Assembly (NCBI GenBank): GCA_030690265.1
Contig: JAUYHA010000177.1
Coordinates: forward strand, 154,743-218,742
Length of the DNA stretch: 64,000 nucleotides
Source of the DNA: Dehalococcoidales bacterium
Lineage (GTDB): Bacteria; Chloroflexota; Dehalococcoidia; Dehalococcoidales; UBA2162
Reading direction: 5' to 3'
Part shown: one piece after another, positions 27,014 to 36,588 of the stretch
Layout of the letters: every line of letters begins with the position of its first letter
Position numbering within the stretch: position 1 is the stretch's first letter
Translations under genes and position numbers: made by a program
Notes under the pieces: generated by a model
The model's database searches: none
Seen by the model: the letters and a program-made list of their open reading frames with translations, nothing else
Told to the model about the DNA's origin: nothing

Positions 27014-27101
27014 CTTAACAAAGAGCAACACATGCCCCAAATAATCACAAGATTAGAGAAAGCGGCAGGCTAACTTATGTTAATAAACAGGTGGTAGGTT
27101 T

Positions 27102-28367
27102 ATGAGTCTTATTGATGATTGCTATCAGAAGGCTATTGAGATTATGAAGATCAACTCCACCGAATCTGGCTTTCTTGCCTCCAGGGGCAGAAACAACGAT
27201 ATCTGGTGTCGAGATGATAGTATGATTTGCCTCGGCGTCATGCTTACCGGTGATGATGAATTACTTGATACCGCCAAACGGTCGCTGATTACCCTTAAGG
27301 AACGCCAGACTCCCCTGGGGCAGCTGCCTAATGTCGTTTACCTGGACACAACCAGGGTCAACTATTATGCCGTTGATGCCACTGCCTGGTGGATTATCGC
27401 TGTTGAAAGCCTCTGGCATATGACCGGAGATACTGAGTTTTTCAACGCCTTCCGACCGGCAGTAGAAAAGGCAATCGTCTGGCTTCAATACCAGACAATA
27501 GACCAGTCAGATTTGATAATCTCTCCACCCGCCGCAGACTGGATGGACTCGTCCGTGCAAAGGTGGAGCAAGGTGTTCTATAACAATGTGCTCTATTACA
27601 AGGCAATCCTCAGCGCCAACGAAGTAGTAGGCGACATCTACTGGGGAAAACCGGTTATAGCGGACAAAATAAAGACCTGGATTAATCTGCTCTTCTGGCC
27701 GACAGAGATGGTGCAGGATTGGGTCTCAGGTTGGGGTTCTCAGTTCTATGAAGAAGCCATAGACCCGAACAGGGAACATTACCTGAACTATCTTTCCTTT
27801 GAAAGCTATGACACCCACTGTGATGTGCTTGCTAACTGCCTCGCCATCACCTGGGATATTGCCAACCAGGAGAGACGAAACAAGATTCTGAATTATTTCT
27901 ACGAAAGACGGCTCTCTGAGCCCTTTCCGATACAGGTGCTGAGCCCACCGTTTTTTCAAGCCAGCCCCGGCTGGAACCCTAAAATTGACCTCTATCGCCC
28001 CACATTCGGGCGAAGCTTACCCTATTGGTATCACAACGGTGGAATCTGGCCCTGGGTAGGTGGATTGTATATTGCCGCTTTAGTTAAAGCCGGCCAACAG
28101 TCCTGGGCAGAAAAAGAACTGGAGCGGCTGGCTGAAGCTAACCGGGCAGGCGCCGAGGGCGAATGGGAATTTAACGAGTGGCTTCATGGCAAGAAAGGCA
28201 CGCCGATGGGAGAACCTCTGCAAACCTGGAACGCCGCCGGCTACATTATCGCCTACAAAGCAGTGACCGAGGGCATATTCCCCTGGCATACAACCGGCCA
28301 ACTGGATAGAAGAGTTTTTCATCCTCAACCCAGCCTTACCGGCACAAGGGAACAAATATTGAAATAG
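27102..28367 (+). CDS. Putative (alpha/alpha)6-barrel glycoside hydrolase
   Basis: 421 residues, no signal peptide, so cytoplasmic. The N-terminal [15 protein letters not shown] and the aromatic-rich motifs [23 protein letters not shown] and [11 protein letters not shown] fit the amylo-alpha-1,6-glucosidase / invertase-like clan of inverting glycosidases. I cannot name the substrate. The next gene is a ROK kinase of fructokinase type 10 bases away, which makes a disaccharide containing fructose (sucrose or mannosylfructose) an attractive substrate. A GGTGGTAGG purine-rich stretch precedes the ATG. The protein is intact and in one piece. Confidence 0.65.
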   Translation: MSLIDDCYQKAIEIMKINSTESGFLASRGRNNDIWCRDDSMICLGVMLTGDDELLDTAKRSLITLKERQTPLGQLPNVVYLDTTRVNYYAVDATAWWIIAVESLWHMTGDTEFFNAFRPAVEKAIVWLQYQTIDQSDLIISPPAADWMDSSVQRWSKVFYNNVLYYKAILSANEVVGDIYWGKPVIADKIKTWINLLFWPTEMVQDWVSGWGSQFYEEAIDPNREHYLNYLSFESYDTHCDVLANCLAITWDIANQERRNKILNYFYERRLSEPFPIQVLSPPFFQASPGWNPKIDLYRPTFGRSLPYWYHNGGIWPWVGGLYIAALVKAGQQSWAEKELERLAEANRAGAEGEWEFNEWLHGKKGTPMGEPLQTWNAAGYIIAYKAVTEGIFPWHTTGQLDRRVFHPQPSLTGTREQILK

Positions 28368-28377
28368 GAGGGCTACC

Positions 28378-29271
28378 GTGGACAAACTATACGGAGGGAT
28401 TGAAGCCGGTGGAACCTGGTTTGTCTGCGCTGTGGGCACAGACCCGGACAATTTATCGGCAGAGACCCGCTTTCGCACTACCACACCGCTAGCAACTATT
28501 AAAAAAGCAATCAACTTCTTTCAGAAACAAGCCAGGAGTGAAGCACTAACCGCTATCGGCATCGGTTCTTTCGGCCCGGTCGATATTAATCCGGCATCGC
28601 CTAAACACGGACACATCATAATTTCACCAAAACCAGGCTGGGGAAACACCGATTTTGCCGGTATGGTCCGGAAAGCCCTTAAAGTCCCTGTTTTTCTTAA
28701 TACCGATGTTAATGTGGCCGCCTTAGCCGAGTACCGCTGGGGAGCGGCACAGGGACTTGATACCTTCATCTACCTCACTGTTGGTACCGGCATCGGGGGC
28801 GGGGGCATAGTAAACGGACAACTGATGGGGGGGCTGATTCATCCCGAAATGGGACACATCCGGGTGCCCCATGACTGGAACCGCGACCCCTTCACCGGAT
28901 GCTGCCCTTTTCACGAAGACTGTCTTGAAGGACTGGCCGCAGCCCCGGCCCTGGCTCAGCGCTGGGGACAACCCCCGGAGACATTACCGGCAGACCATCA
29001 AGCCTGGCAACTGGAGGCACATTATCTGGCTCTGGGACTGAACAACCTTATCTGCACCCTTTCGCCCCAGAGAATTATATTGGGCGGTGGAGTGATGCAG
29101 CAGTCCCAGCTATTCCCGATGGTGCGTAAAATGGTGCAGCAAATACTCAACGAATATCTGCCAGCACCGGAGATTGTAACAGATATTGATAGCTATATCG
29201 TTCCTCCCGGCTTGGGCAGACGGGCAGGCGTCCTGGGGGCGATTGCTCTTGCGGCTGAATCAGAGCAATAG
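28378..29271 (+). CDS. ROK-family sugar kinase, probably fructokinase
   Basis: 297 residues. GTG start with GGAGG upstream, 10 bases after the glycosidase gene. ROK features: N-terminal phosphate loop [16 protein letters not shown], sugar-binding [15 protein letters not shown], the [13 protein letters not shown] loop, and a zinc site formed by [12 protein letters not shown] and [11 protein letters not shown]. This His/Cys spacing is typical of ScrK-like fructokinases, which phosphorylate fructose at C6. Specificity is not certain, since glucokinases and mannokinases of the family share the site. It forms a two-gene operon with the glycosidase. Confidence 0.83.
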   Translation: MDKLYGGIEAGGTWFVCAVGTDPDNLSAETRFRTTTPLATIKKAINFFQKQARSEALTAIGIGSFGPVDINPASPKHGHIIISPKPGWGNTDFAGMVRKALKVPVFLNTDVNVAALAEYRWGAAQGLDTFIYLTVGTGIGGGGIVNGQLMGGLIHPEMGHIRVPHDWNRDPFTGCCPFHEDCLEGLAAAPALAQRWGQPPETLPADHQAWQLEAHYLALGLNNLICTLSPQRIILGGGVMQQSQLFPMVRKMVQQILNEYLPAPEIVTDIDSYIVPPGLGRRAGVLGAIALAAESEQ

Positions 29272-29284
29272 ACACTTCTCTTGC

Positions 29285-31051
29285 TCAGGATATAGAGCTG
29301 TCTATTTTCTCCCTGATAAATCCTATGGCTTCTTTGAACCGCCCGGGTAGATAGAGCGGTTTTATCCCGATACCGTGCAGCCTGAAGCCGAACCTTGCCC
29401 TGAAAAAGAAGAAGAAAGTTGCCACGAGAAGGGGCAGCAAAGGCAAGAGAAACTGCATTAATAGTGGCATTAATGGCGAAATGCTTTGCCACCAGCTCTC
29501 TATCTGGGTAACGAAGGCGCTGGATAAGAGAGGCCTCAGAGAAGGAGCAACAAGGAGAAAGGCGGAAATCACGGCGCCCAAGAGCAGGGTGCGCCACGGG
29601 TACCTCCTGGCATGCTCAATGGACTTGATATCAGCGTAGCGTAGCTCGGTAACCTTCCTGGAGAGAACACCCTGCCTGATGAAGACCCGCCGGTTGGTTG
29701 CCACTATCCCCCTGGTGCCGAACGTCCAGGTCTTCAGGGCATATTCCGGCCTGACCAGAGTGGCTTGCACCTCCTCCGGAATCCCGGCCAGACCGCTTTC
29801 CTTCATCATTTCCGTCTCAATGGCACTATCCAGTTCTTTGGTAAGCCCGGTCATAGTTAAGTTTGCCGCCTTCTTCTGGGCATTAGCCGACATCTGGCTA
29901 TATTTGCCATCATTTTCCAGCAGCTGGACTATAGCGTTGCTGGCACCATCAATATCATCAGGCCCTTTTACGTGCCAACCTTCGCTGCCATCCTGAACTA
30001 CCCAGGATTGCCCGCCGGTTGCCGAGGTAATTACCGGGACACCCGAGTACATAAACTCAAGCTGAGATATCCCCAGAGCTTCCAGACGGCTCATCAGGAT
30101 ATTCAGGTAGGAAGTTTTAATCAACTGAATCTTTTCCTTCTCGTCTATTTCTCCGAGATAGGTTACGTTAGGTAGAGCGAGAGCCTTTTCTTTCACCCCT
30201 TCGGCGTAGCTTGAGTCACCCCGACCGGCGAGAATGAAATGGAGGTTCGGCTTTTCCCTGAGCTTCTCAGCCACCTTGAGCACTGCCATTGGATTTTTCC
30301 TCTCTTCAATAGTCCCCAGGTAGGAGACAAGCCGGGTGTCAGGACTGATATTATGGCGTTTCCGGAAGTCAACACTATCCTCACCAGCAAAATGAAGGAA
30401 AACTTCATCATCGACACCCCCGGGGAAAAGGAAGCATTTACCCGGCTTACCGCCCATCTTAACTGTGGACTCCTTCTCCAGAGGTGTTACCACCAGGATA
30501 AGATTGGCTGTTTCCATAATTTTAGATAGAGAGAACTTATTCCAGGCAGTACGGAAGGTCAGCTCCGGGAGCGAGTATCTCACGGGTGAAGCCTCCTGGA
30601 GGTGTGACATGTGACAGAAGACGATAGGGTCCTGGTAACCTCCCAGGTTCCTCATATCCCGCCGCCAGACGACCAGTTTTGCCGTCTCCTCAGGTCCGTT
30701 CCAGAGGGTGCTGTGAGTTATCAACACGTTTAGCTCAAATTTGTCAACAATGCTTTCCAGAGTATGGACAAAATCACGGAAGATGATGCGGCGCGGCGGC
30801 CATTTGGCAGTATAGCTATCAACCCGTATCACCGGTATCTTTAAGACACTATCCTCGGTATAAAGATAGCCCGGACTACTTCTCAAACTTTCGGGCGGGA
30901 CTGCTGACTTGTCATCATGATAGAGGCTGGTGATGAGATAGGCGTTTTGCCCCAGCTTGTTGAACTCGCGGGTCATCCGCTGAGCCACCAGCTCCTGCCC
31001 CTTGCTGGTGCTTGTCTGATACATAATGATACCAAGGCGTTTAAGTATCAT
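29285..31051 (-). CDS. GT4-like glycosyltransferase fused to a bacterial PH-like membrane domain
   Basis: 588 residues. Residues 1-400 form a GT-B glycosyltransferase: N-terminal TSTSKGQELVAQRM, then the GT4 donor half with LVSYLGTIEERKNPMAVLKV and a late RLEALGISQLEFMYSGVP, the usual E-x7-E type region. The rest is unusual: a segment like a bacterial PH domain (ATNRRVFIRQGVLSRKVTEL) interrupted by two or more membrane helices. The C-terminus would tether the enzyme to the membrane. The start overlaps the stop of the HAD phosphatase by one base (TGATG), so the two are translationally coupled. I infer a sugar-phosphate disaccharide synthase, not further identified. Confidence 0.72.
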   Translation of the reverse strand: MILKRLGIIMYQTSTSKGQELVAQRMTREFNKLGQNAYLITSLYHDDKSAVPPESLRSSPGYLYTEDSVLKIPVIRVDSYTAKWPPRRIIFRDFVHTLESIVDKFELNVLITHSTLWNGPEETAKLVVWRRDMRNLGGYQDPIVFCHMSHLQEASPVRYSLPELTFRTAWNKFSLSKIMETANLILVVTPLEKESTVKMGGKPGKCFLFPGGVDDEVFLHFAGEDSVDFRKRHNISPDTRLVSYLGTIEERKNPMAVLKVAEKLREKPNLHFILAGRGDSSYAEGVKEKALALPNVTYLGEIDEKEKIQLIKTSYLNILMSRLEALGISQLEFMYSGVPVITSATGGQSWVVQDGSEGWHVKGPDDIDGASNAIVQLLENDGKYSQMSANAQKKAANLTMTGLTKELDSAIETEMMKESGLAGIPEEVQATLVRPEYALKTWTFGTRGIVATNRRVFIRQGVLSRKVTELRYADIKSIEHARRYPWRTLLLGAVISAFLLVAPSLRPLLSSAFVTQIESWWQSISPLMPLLMQFLLPLLPLLVATFFFFFRARFGFRLHGIGIKPLYLPGRFKEAIGFIREKIDSSIS

Positions 31052-31824
31052 CAGGCTCGCCTCCTGACAGTAATTTCAGGGGAACGCCTGTCAAAGACCA
31101 GGTTATTTCCCATTATGCCTCGCAAAAGACCGACTACTTCTCCAAACTGCACATAATAGTCGCAGTCAAGGTCTCCAGCTGACTCCTCGTGCCGGACGCC
31201 AATACTGATGTCAGCCGTCTTAAATGCCGGGTTATCCACCTTTGAGTCACCTAGATACATCACGCCACTTTCCAGATTAAAATTTCGCTTTAACTCTGCC
31301 AGAGCTTTACCTTTGTCAACGGGGCAGGGATAGACATCAAAAAAGGGCTGTCCTTCATAAGTGACCACCTCCAAAAGCAGGTTCTGGCAGTAATCCAGGA
31401 CTTTAACGGCTCTGGCTTCAGCCTCTTTCAAATCCCGGGAGTGCCTCCAGTCCAGGCAAAAAGCAACGCTTTGCCCGGTGGAGACCTTCTTTTCCTCAAC
31501 AAACAGGAGATTGTCGCTAGACTCTATGGCATATTCCAGAGCCAGCTCTACCCGGGGCATCGCCTCCTGAATACGGGGGTCTATAATCAGCCTCTCCCCG
31601 ATTTTCATCTCCAGCCCGGCGATGGCACACCAGGCACTGGCAAAAGGGGTCCTGGGCACGATAAAGCCCATACCCTTGGTCGTTATGATGCCCACCGGAA
31701 TCAATTGCTTGATTTGAGATAAGATTGCCTGCATTTCCTCGGAAACTCTGGCTTCTTCCCGGGGAGCATTAATCGGGCTGATGGTTCCGTCATAGTCAAG
31801 AAACAGCCCCTGCACTTCCATCAT
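31051..31824 (-). CDS. HAD-type sugar phosphatase (OtsB-like)
   Basis: 257 residues from the ATG pair at 31819-31824, supported by GGAGG eight bases upstream; a start nine codons earlier lacks a good site. HAD motif I is LFLDYDGTISPI. A cap domain follows, then DVYPCPVDKGKALAEL and the late YLGDSKVDN. This arrangement is that of trehalose-6-phosphate phosphatase, sucrose-phosphate phosphatase and mannosyl-3-phosphoglycerate phosphatase. Coupled to the glycosyltransferase, it likely removes phosphate from its product to release a disaccharide or glycoside compatible solute. Which one cannot be told. Confidence 0.75.
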   Translation of the reverse strand: MMEVQGLFLDYDGTISPINAPREEARVSEEMQAILSQIKQLIPVGIITTKGMGFIVPRTPFASAWCAIAGLEMKIGERLIIDPRIQEAMPRVELALEYAIESSDNLLFVEEKKVSTGQSVAFCLDWRHSRDLKEAEARAVKVLDYCQNLLLEVVTYEGQPFFDVYPCPVDKGKALAELKRNFNLESGVMYLGDSKVDNPAFKTADISIGVRHEESAGDLDCDYYVQFGEVVGLLRGIMGNNLVFDRRSPEITVRRRA

Positions 31825-32018
31825 TAGTGCTGCCTCCAGCTGACTTAACATCGTTTCTTCTCTCAGTGTTGTAGCTTATATCTATGGTAATGGATAGCTG
31901 CGCCCGAGGCTCTGGCAGGCTGTAATGGCAACTGTAGACTGGACATGTGACTCTAAATCTAGCACGGAAACAAGCTGATTGTCAAATAGCCTCGGGTGAG
32001 GTTGTTAAAAACATAATT

Positions 32019-32125
32019 ACCATTCCGTGCCCTGGCCTGTCGCCAGGACAGGCTTGACACGGAATCCAGAAAACCCTGTCCAAAAGTGGCACCTACCATT
32101 CTGGATACCGACTTTCGTCGGCATA
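32019..32125. repeat. Dispersed palindromic repeat in a 335-bp gene-free gap
   Basis: The gap 31825-32159 holds no gene. It includes ATTCCGTG..CACGGAATCCAG and CTGGATACCGACTTTCGTCGGCAT, the same ground plan as 14253-14356 and 22451-22520. The 28-bp block at 32029-32056 is identical to 6928-6955. Confidence 0.65.
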
Positions 32126-32159
32126 GAAGTGATGTTACTAACCAATCTCATCAGGTGCT

Positions 32160-32903
32160 CTAAAAAAACGAGGGCGCCACTAGGAACAGGACGATATTGG
32201 TTATGCCGTGAGACAGAATTACTCCCGAAAGTGACCCCGTTTTATTAACCACCCAACCAAAGATGAGAGCAATGATAAAGACGAAACCGACATCCAGCAG
32301 TGACTGGTGTATCAGGTGGACGATGGCAAAAGTTAAGCTGACATAAACTATCCCCCACCAGCGGCCTAATGCTTCCACGGCATTACGCTGAAGCACGCCA
32401 CGAAATGTCAGTTCTTCAACAAAGCCGGTAGTAGAGAGAAGCAAAAAAGCGGCCAGCAGCCGCGTCTCCTGCAATACAAGACTAATCTCCTTAGCCTCTT
32501 CCATCAGGATGAGATACTCTAACACCCCGAAGACAAAGCCTGCCATGGTGATACCCAGCTGGATTGGAATCCGATTGAAATTGAGACCTATCTGCTCCCA
32601 ACTGTAACCCTGAAGGCGAATTACCTGCCAGGCAGCAACCAAAAGAGGAATGTAAATAATAGGATACCACCAGATTTGCGGGATTCCAGCCAGAGGCATT
32701 GACAGACTGATTATCCTTATCAGGGGAACGAGTGCCAGTGACAGGAGTAAATTTTGACGGGTCTGCTTACTGACCAGTGCCGAGTGTAGTATGACCGCCA
32801 CCAGAAGTACGATATGGCTTAGTATCCCCCATACCAGATTAACATTGACGGTTATTACCTCGGCCAGAGTAATTAGCACCACATAAACAAAGGCTTCTAT
32901 CAT
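32160..32903 (-). CDS. CPBP-family intramembrane metalloprotease
   Basis: 247 residues, about seven membrane helices. The Rce1/CPBP motifs are present: EELTFRG (paired glutamates and Arg), a His in LTFAIVHLIHQ, and a His in SGVILSHGITN. Family members cleave prenylated proteins, process bacteriocins or have unknown targets. It is preceded on the same strand by an S2P protease with a 22-base gap, so the two intramembrane proteases likely share a transcript. Confidence 0.82.
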   Translation of the reverse strand: MIEAFVYVVLITLAEVITVNVNLVWGILSHIVLLVAVILHSALVSKQTRQNLLLSLALVPLIRIISLSMPLAGIPQIWWYPIIYIPLLVAAWQVIRLQGYSWEQIGLNFNRIPIQLGITMAGFVFGVLEYLILMEEAKEISLVLQETRLLAAFLLLSTTGFVEELTFRGVLQRNAVEALGRWWGIVYVSLTFAIVHLIHQSLLDVGFVFIIALIFGWVVNKTGSLSGVILSHGITNIVLFLVAPSFF

Positions 32904-32925
32904 CTTTAATAAGACTACCAGCTTG

Positions 32926-33726
32926 TTAATTAAGTTGATTTATATCATTACCTGAAGGAAGTGACCCGGAGGAGTGCGGAGCCTCTGCTTCTGGAGTAGT
33001 AAAGCTGTGAAGCTCCTCTTGCCGGTTAATCTGTCGATAGCTGATTGAAGCAATACTGGCTAAAAACCAGCCAATAAAGGCTATCCAAATGCCGTCAAAC
33101 CAGGTAAAGCCAAAGGGACGCAGGAAGATTATTGCGATACCACCCAGCATAAGCAGATAACCGATACCCTGCCCCAGCCGTATAGCAATTCGACTGGAGC
33201 GGATATAGTTGCCGGTAGTATACCAGAGAATTGACCGGAAAACCCGCCCCCCATCCAGGGGAAAGCCAGGCACCAGGTTAAAGAGGGCCAGTCCGATATT
33301 GATGACCGCCAGCCCCAAAAGCATTACAGCGATAGGCCCGGGCATAATATCAGACAAAAGTAACCAGAGCAGAGAGAAGAAAGCCCCAATTATCAGGCTG
33401 GAGGCAGGACCGGCAACAGCCATTTTTAACTCGGCACCGGGCCGTGCTGCCTCCCTGGTCATCTGGGCAACTCCACCAAAGATGAAGAGAGTGATGCTTT
33501 TTACGGGAATTCCATTGGCTCTCCCTACCAGGCTGTGAGCCAACTCATGAGCGACCACCGAAGCGAAAAGCAAAAGGCTGGTGCTTATAGCGGTAAACCA
33601 AGAAAACCAGTCAGAATAATCGGGATGAACCAGACTGGCAGTTATCAAAATAAAGATGATGAACCAGCTAAAATGTAGCCCGAACTGGATGCCGAATAGC
33701 TTACCTAACTTAAATGTTTTGCCCAA
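32926..33726 (-). CDS. Site-2 protease family zinc metalloprotease (M50)
   Basis: 266 residues, about six membrane helices. HELAH at residues 60-64 is the zinc-binding HExxH, and NLVPGFPLDGGRV supplies the third ligand Asp. There is no PDZ and no CBS domain, which puts it in the compact SpoIVFB-like branch. Such enzymes cleave membrane-embedded substrates, often anti-sigma factors. No sigma factor is next to it. It lies three bases after the thiC stop, so it is likely read from the thiC transcript. Confidence 0.85.
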   Translation of the reverse strand: MGKTFKLGKLFGIQFGLHFSWFIIFILITASLVHPDYSDWFSWFTAISTSLLLFASVVAHELAHSLVGRANGIPVKSITLFIFGGVAQMTREAARPGAELKMAVAGPASSLIIGAFFSLLWLLLSDIMPGPIAVMLLGLAVINIGLALFNLVPGFPLDGGRVFRSILWYTTGNYIRSSRIAIRLGQGIGYLLMLGGIAIIFLRPFGFTWFDGIWIAFIGWFLASIASISYRQINRQEELHSFTTPEAEAPHSSGSLPSGNDINQLN

Positions 33727-33729
33727 AGT

Positions 33730-35025
33730 TTAGCACCTTGTGGCAAAGATGCCCAGATACCTTTCCACCAGGTCCATAGCACAGAACTCGCCACACATAC
33801 TGCAGGCAGACCCGGCCGGAACATACTTCCGATGAACCTGACGGGAACGCTCTGGGTCTAATGACAGCCGGGCTTGCTCTTCCCAGTCAAGCTTCTTGCG
33901 TGCCTGAGACATCCTTCTGTCCCACTCTTCGGCACCCTTCACCCCTTTGGCAATATCACCGGCATGAGCGGCAATACGGGAAGCTATTACCCCCTGGCGG
34001 ACATCTTCGACATCAGGCAGCGAAAGGTGCTCTGCCGGCGTAACATAGCAGAGGAAATCGGCTCCAGCGGCAGCCGCCACCGCCCCGCCTATCGCCCCGG
34101 TAATATGGTCATAGCCGGCGGCAACATCTGTAACCAAGGGCCCCAACACATAGAAGGGGGCTCCTTTACAGATTGCTTTCTCCAGGCGGACATTAGTCTC
34201 AACCTGGTTGATAGGCAGGTGCCCCGGCCCCTCAACCATTGCCTGAACTCCCGCCTGCCGGGCACGACCCACCAGCTCTCCCAGGGTGAGCAGCTCATCC
34301 AGCTGAGCACGGTCGGTAGCATCAGCCAGACTGCCCGGGCGCATGCCGTCGCCCAAACTCAGGGTAACATCATACTCTTTAACCAGTTCTAAAAGGCGGT
34401 CAAAATATTCATAAAGGGGGTTTTCCCGTTCGTTCTGGAGCATCCAGCCGATGAGGAAAGCCCCTCCCCGGGAGACCACATCGGTCACTCTGCCCTGCTC
34501 TTTGAGCCGGGCAATTGCTGAGCGGGTTACCCCGCAGTGCACCGTGATAAAATCAACGCCGTCCCTGGCATGCTCTTCAATGGTGGCGAACAGGTCATCA
34601 GCAGTCATTTTAACGATGGCACCGTGTCTCTCCACCGCCTGAATCCCGGCTTGATAGATTGGCACCGTGCCCACCGGTACCGAACTGGCTTCAATAATGG
34701 CTCGCCTGACAGCCGGCATATCGCCGCCGGTGCTCAAATCCATCACCGTATCAGCGCCGCTTTCCACCGCCGCCCGCAGCTTGGCTAATTCGGTATCAAT
34801 ATCACCGTAGTCTGAAGAGGTGCCGATATTGGCGTTGACCTTGGTATGCAATCCCCGGCCGATACCGCAGGGGACAAGACTTGAGTGCCTTAGATTTGCC
34901 GGGATGACTATCGCCCCCTCAGCCACCCCCCACCGCACGGTCTCAGCTTCAATTCCCTCAGCCTTCGCCACCACCTCCATCTGTGGTGAAATGACCCCCG
35001 CTTTCGCCAGTTCCAGTTGAGTCAT
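33730..35025 (-). CDS. thiC: Phosphomethylpyrimidine synthase ThiC
   Basis: 431 residues from the ATG at 35023-35025. The in-frame extension upstream runs through the riboswitch terminator and is rejected. ThiC is a radical SAM enzyme that rearranges aminoimidazole ribotide to HMP-phosphate in thiamine synthesis. The C-terminal iron-sulfur motif reads CSMCGEFC. Other typical segments are [19 protein letters not shown]-like [12 protein letters not shown] and [13 protein letters not shown]. The length is that of the short ThiC type. It is controlled by the TPP riboswitch and terminator directly upstream. It is the only thiamine gene in the window. Confidence 0.95.
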   Translation of the reverse strand: MTQLELAKAGVISPQMEVVAKAEGIEAETVRWGVAEGAIVIPANLRHSSLVPCGIGRGLHTKVNANIGTSSDYGDIDTELAKLRAAVESGADTVMDLSTGGDMPAVRRAIIEASSVPVGTVPIYQAGIQAVERHGAIVKMTADDLFATIEEHARDGVDFITVHCGVTRSAIARLKEQGRVTDVVSRGGAFLIGWMLQNERENPLYEYFDRLLELVKEYDVTLSLGDGMRPGSLADATDRAQLDELLTLGELVGRARQAGVQAMVEGPGHLPINQVETNVRLEKAICKGAPFYVLGPLVTDVAAGYDHITGAIGGAVAAAAGADFLCYVTPAEHLSLPDVEDVRQGVIASRIAAHAGDIAKGVKGAEEWDRRMSQARKKLDWEEQARLSLDPERSRQVHRKYVPAGSACSMCGEFCAMDLVERYLGIFATRC

Positions 35026-35036
35026 ACTAGCCTCAC

Positions 35037-35081
35037 AAAAGAAAACCCAAGGGCTTCGGGTACCGCTACTAAACCCTTGGG
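35037..35081 (-). terminator. Riboswitch-controlled intrinsic terminator before thiC
   Basis: On the minus strand, CCCAAGGG (35074-35081) pairs with CCCTTGGG (35046-35053), followed by TTTTCTTTT (35037-35045). The left arm plus following bases (CCAAGGGTTTAG) can instead pair with CTAACCCTTGG inside the aptamer, giving an antiterminator. Confidence 0.8.
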
Positions 35082-35089
35082 ACAAGTTA

Positions 35090-35174
35090 CTTCTGCTTCC
35101 CTACGCTCGCATTACCGAGTTCAGGTTCCAAGGGTTAGCGCCAAAACGCTTCTCAGCCTTTCAAGCACCCCTAG
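35090..35174 (-). promoter_or_regulatory. TPP riboswitch (thi box)
   Basis: The minus strand contains the conserved AGGGGTGC, GGCTGAGA, ACCCTTGGAACCTGA and GGTAATGCGAGCGTAGGGAA elements in order, which form the thiamine pyrophosphate aptamer. With TPP bound, the downstream terminator forms and thiC is shut off. Confidence 0.95.
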
Positions 35175-35267
35175 CGGTTTATCTATTAAGTTAATAAAAA
35201 TATTACCACAAAAAAGCCCGAAATGCAACCCCCCCGCCAACCCCCAGCCCGCTTCCTTTGCTCAAGT

Positions 35268-35296
35268 TTGACAAAGAATTGCAGAAGCGTTAAAGT
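35268..35296 (+). promoter_or_regulatory. Promoter of the lipoprotein gene
   Basis: TTGACA (35268-35273), 17-base spacer, TAAAGT (35291-35296). The predicted start near 35303 leaves a leader of about 33 bases with AAGGGG before the ATG. Confidence 0.7.
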
Positions 35297-35335
35297 TTAG
35301 TTCCTGCATGTGAATAAGCCGAAAAGGGGCAGAAA

Positions 35336-36151
35336 ATGAATAAGAAAATTGCCTTGCCAGTAATTCTAGTTATCTGTATAGCCATTGGTCTAATCTTCGC
35401 AGTGGGTTGTGCCTCCGTCGATGCGGACACCTCAAATTCGACGCAGGCACCTATTCCAGATCCAACATCTGAACCAGCTTCGGCTCCAAACACAACCCCT
35501 AATGTTATTCAGCAGAAATCGGAGGATATGGGTGGTTCCTTTACCGAAGACCTGAATGTTATCAACAGCCAGGCTGATAGGCTCGGTATTAAGATACAGT
35601 CAATTACCCACGGGGACAGCACAGTAACCGTTACCTGCCAGGCGGATAGCTACACAAGCTTTAGAGACTACCTGACCGCTCTGGGGGAGAGCGGTCGCTT
35701 CACTCCTCCTATTCCTCCCCCGGAGGGCTACCCTTATATCAAGGGCGGCATTATTAAGCTGGAAACCAAATTTCAGAAGGATATATCAGGAATATACTAT
35801 AACAACCTAGCTCTTGCCCCAATGACCGCCAGCGCCGCCATTGCCATGCTCGTCGATATAGCCGGGGAGAGCGGAATTGATGTTAGTGTGGAAAGTGGTA
35901 AGCTCAAGGTTCCTTCAGCCTCATTCAGCCAGGCAAAAGTGGGTGGAGGTACCTTTCAGCTTATTTCCTTCAGGAATATCCATGTGCAGGGTGACTATAA
36001 CAAAGTTATGGCTTTCATCTCCAATCTTGATTCTGGTGCCACGCTAGAAAATATGGTATTGAAGAAAGTATCTATTAGCGAGGTTGAGGTTGATGGTAAA
36101 ATCGAAACTCGTGCTACTATGGATGTTGACATCTATACCAAATCCTATTAG
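35336..36151 (+). CDS. Lipoprotein with a PilO-like alpha/beta region
   Basis: 271 residues. A lipoprotein signal ends in the lipobox AVGC (Cys25), followed by a Ser/Thr/Pro-rich spacer. The body has two similar alpha/beta halves (SFTEDLNVINSQADRLGIKI and GGTFQLISFRNIHVQGDYNK, NKVMAFISNLDSG), resembling the ferredoxin-like fold of PilO-type pilus assembly proteins. I do not recognise a defined family, and no other pilus gene is nearby. It is probably anchored to the outer face of the cytoplasmic membrane. It has its own promoter and is followed by repeats, so it appears to be a single-gene unit. Confidence 0.65.
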   Translation: MNKKIALPVILVICIAIGLIFAVGCASVDADTSNSTQAPIPDPTSEPASAPNTTPNVIQQKSEDMGGSFTEDLNVINSQADRLGIKIQSITHGDSTVTVTCQADSYTSFRDYLTALGESGRFTPPIPPPEGYPYIKGGIIKLETKFQKDISGIYYNNLALAPMTASAAIAMLVDIAGESGIDVSVESGKLKVPSASFSQAKVGGGTFQLISFRNIHVQGDYNKVMAFISNLDSGATLENMVLKKVSISEVEVDGKIETRATMDVDIYTKSY

Positions 36152-36309
36152 CCAGCACCAGTTCCGGTAACGACCCAAGATGAAACAGGGGTGGCAGAAA
36201 CACCTAACTAGTCAACATTCAGGCAGCTGTGAGTACTATGATAGTTGATAACGAGTTGCCTATATTGCCTAACCCTGTAACCATTCCAGCAAATAGAAAG
36301 TCCAAGTCA

Positions 36310-36460
36310 GAGAGGGGCGCCCAAGAGGGGCTTCCCCCTCTTAGAAATCCCTCTCAGTCTCCCCTTCGGCAAGCTCAGGGCAAGCTCTTTAATAAAGGGA
36401 GACGCGTCTTGTCCCCCTTTTGTAAAGGGGGACTAAGGGGGATTTTGAAATTTTGATATT
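36310..36460. repeat. Repeat-rich gap, 36152-36588
   Basis: It contains CCCCCTC...GAAATCCC, CCTTCGGCAAGCTCAGGGCAAG split across one base, and CCCCCTTTTGTAAAGGGGGA, all versions of the dispersed palindromes. Short TTTGG direct repeats follow at 36460-36500. No gene is visible before the TTG at 36589. Confidence 0.55.
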
Positions 36461-36588
36461 GTTTGGCATTTGGGATTTGGTGTTTGGTGTTTCTTCAGGG
36501 TGGTGAGGCGGCTCAAAACTTTTGTAGCAAGATGTGTTCCTTTGGTGTTAGAATATCCTCGGAATATCTAACGAGGGAAACTAAAAAA

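Noticed and set aside
35026..35085. 20-codon N-terminal extension of ThiC
   Set aside because: It would be encoded by the riboswitch terminator; the ATG at 35025 matches the family start.
36463..36588. 42-codon N-terminal extension of the first RadC
   Set aside because: It starts in repeat DNA, has no ribosome-binding site and has no counterpart in the second RadC copy.
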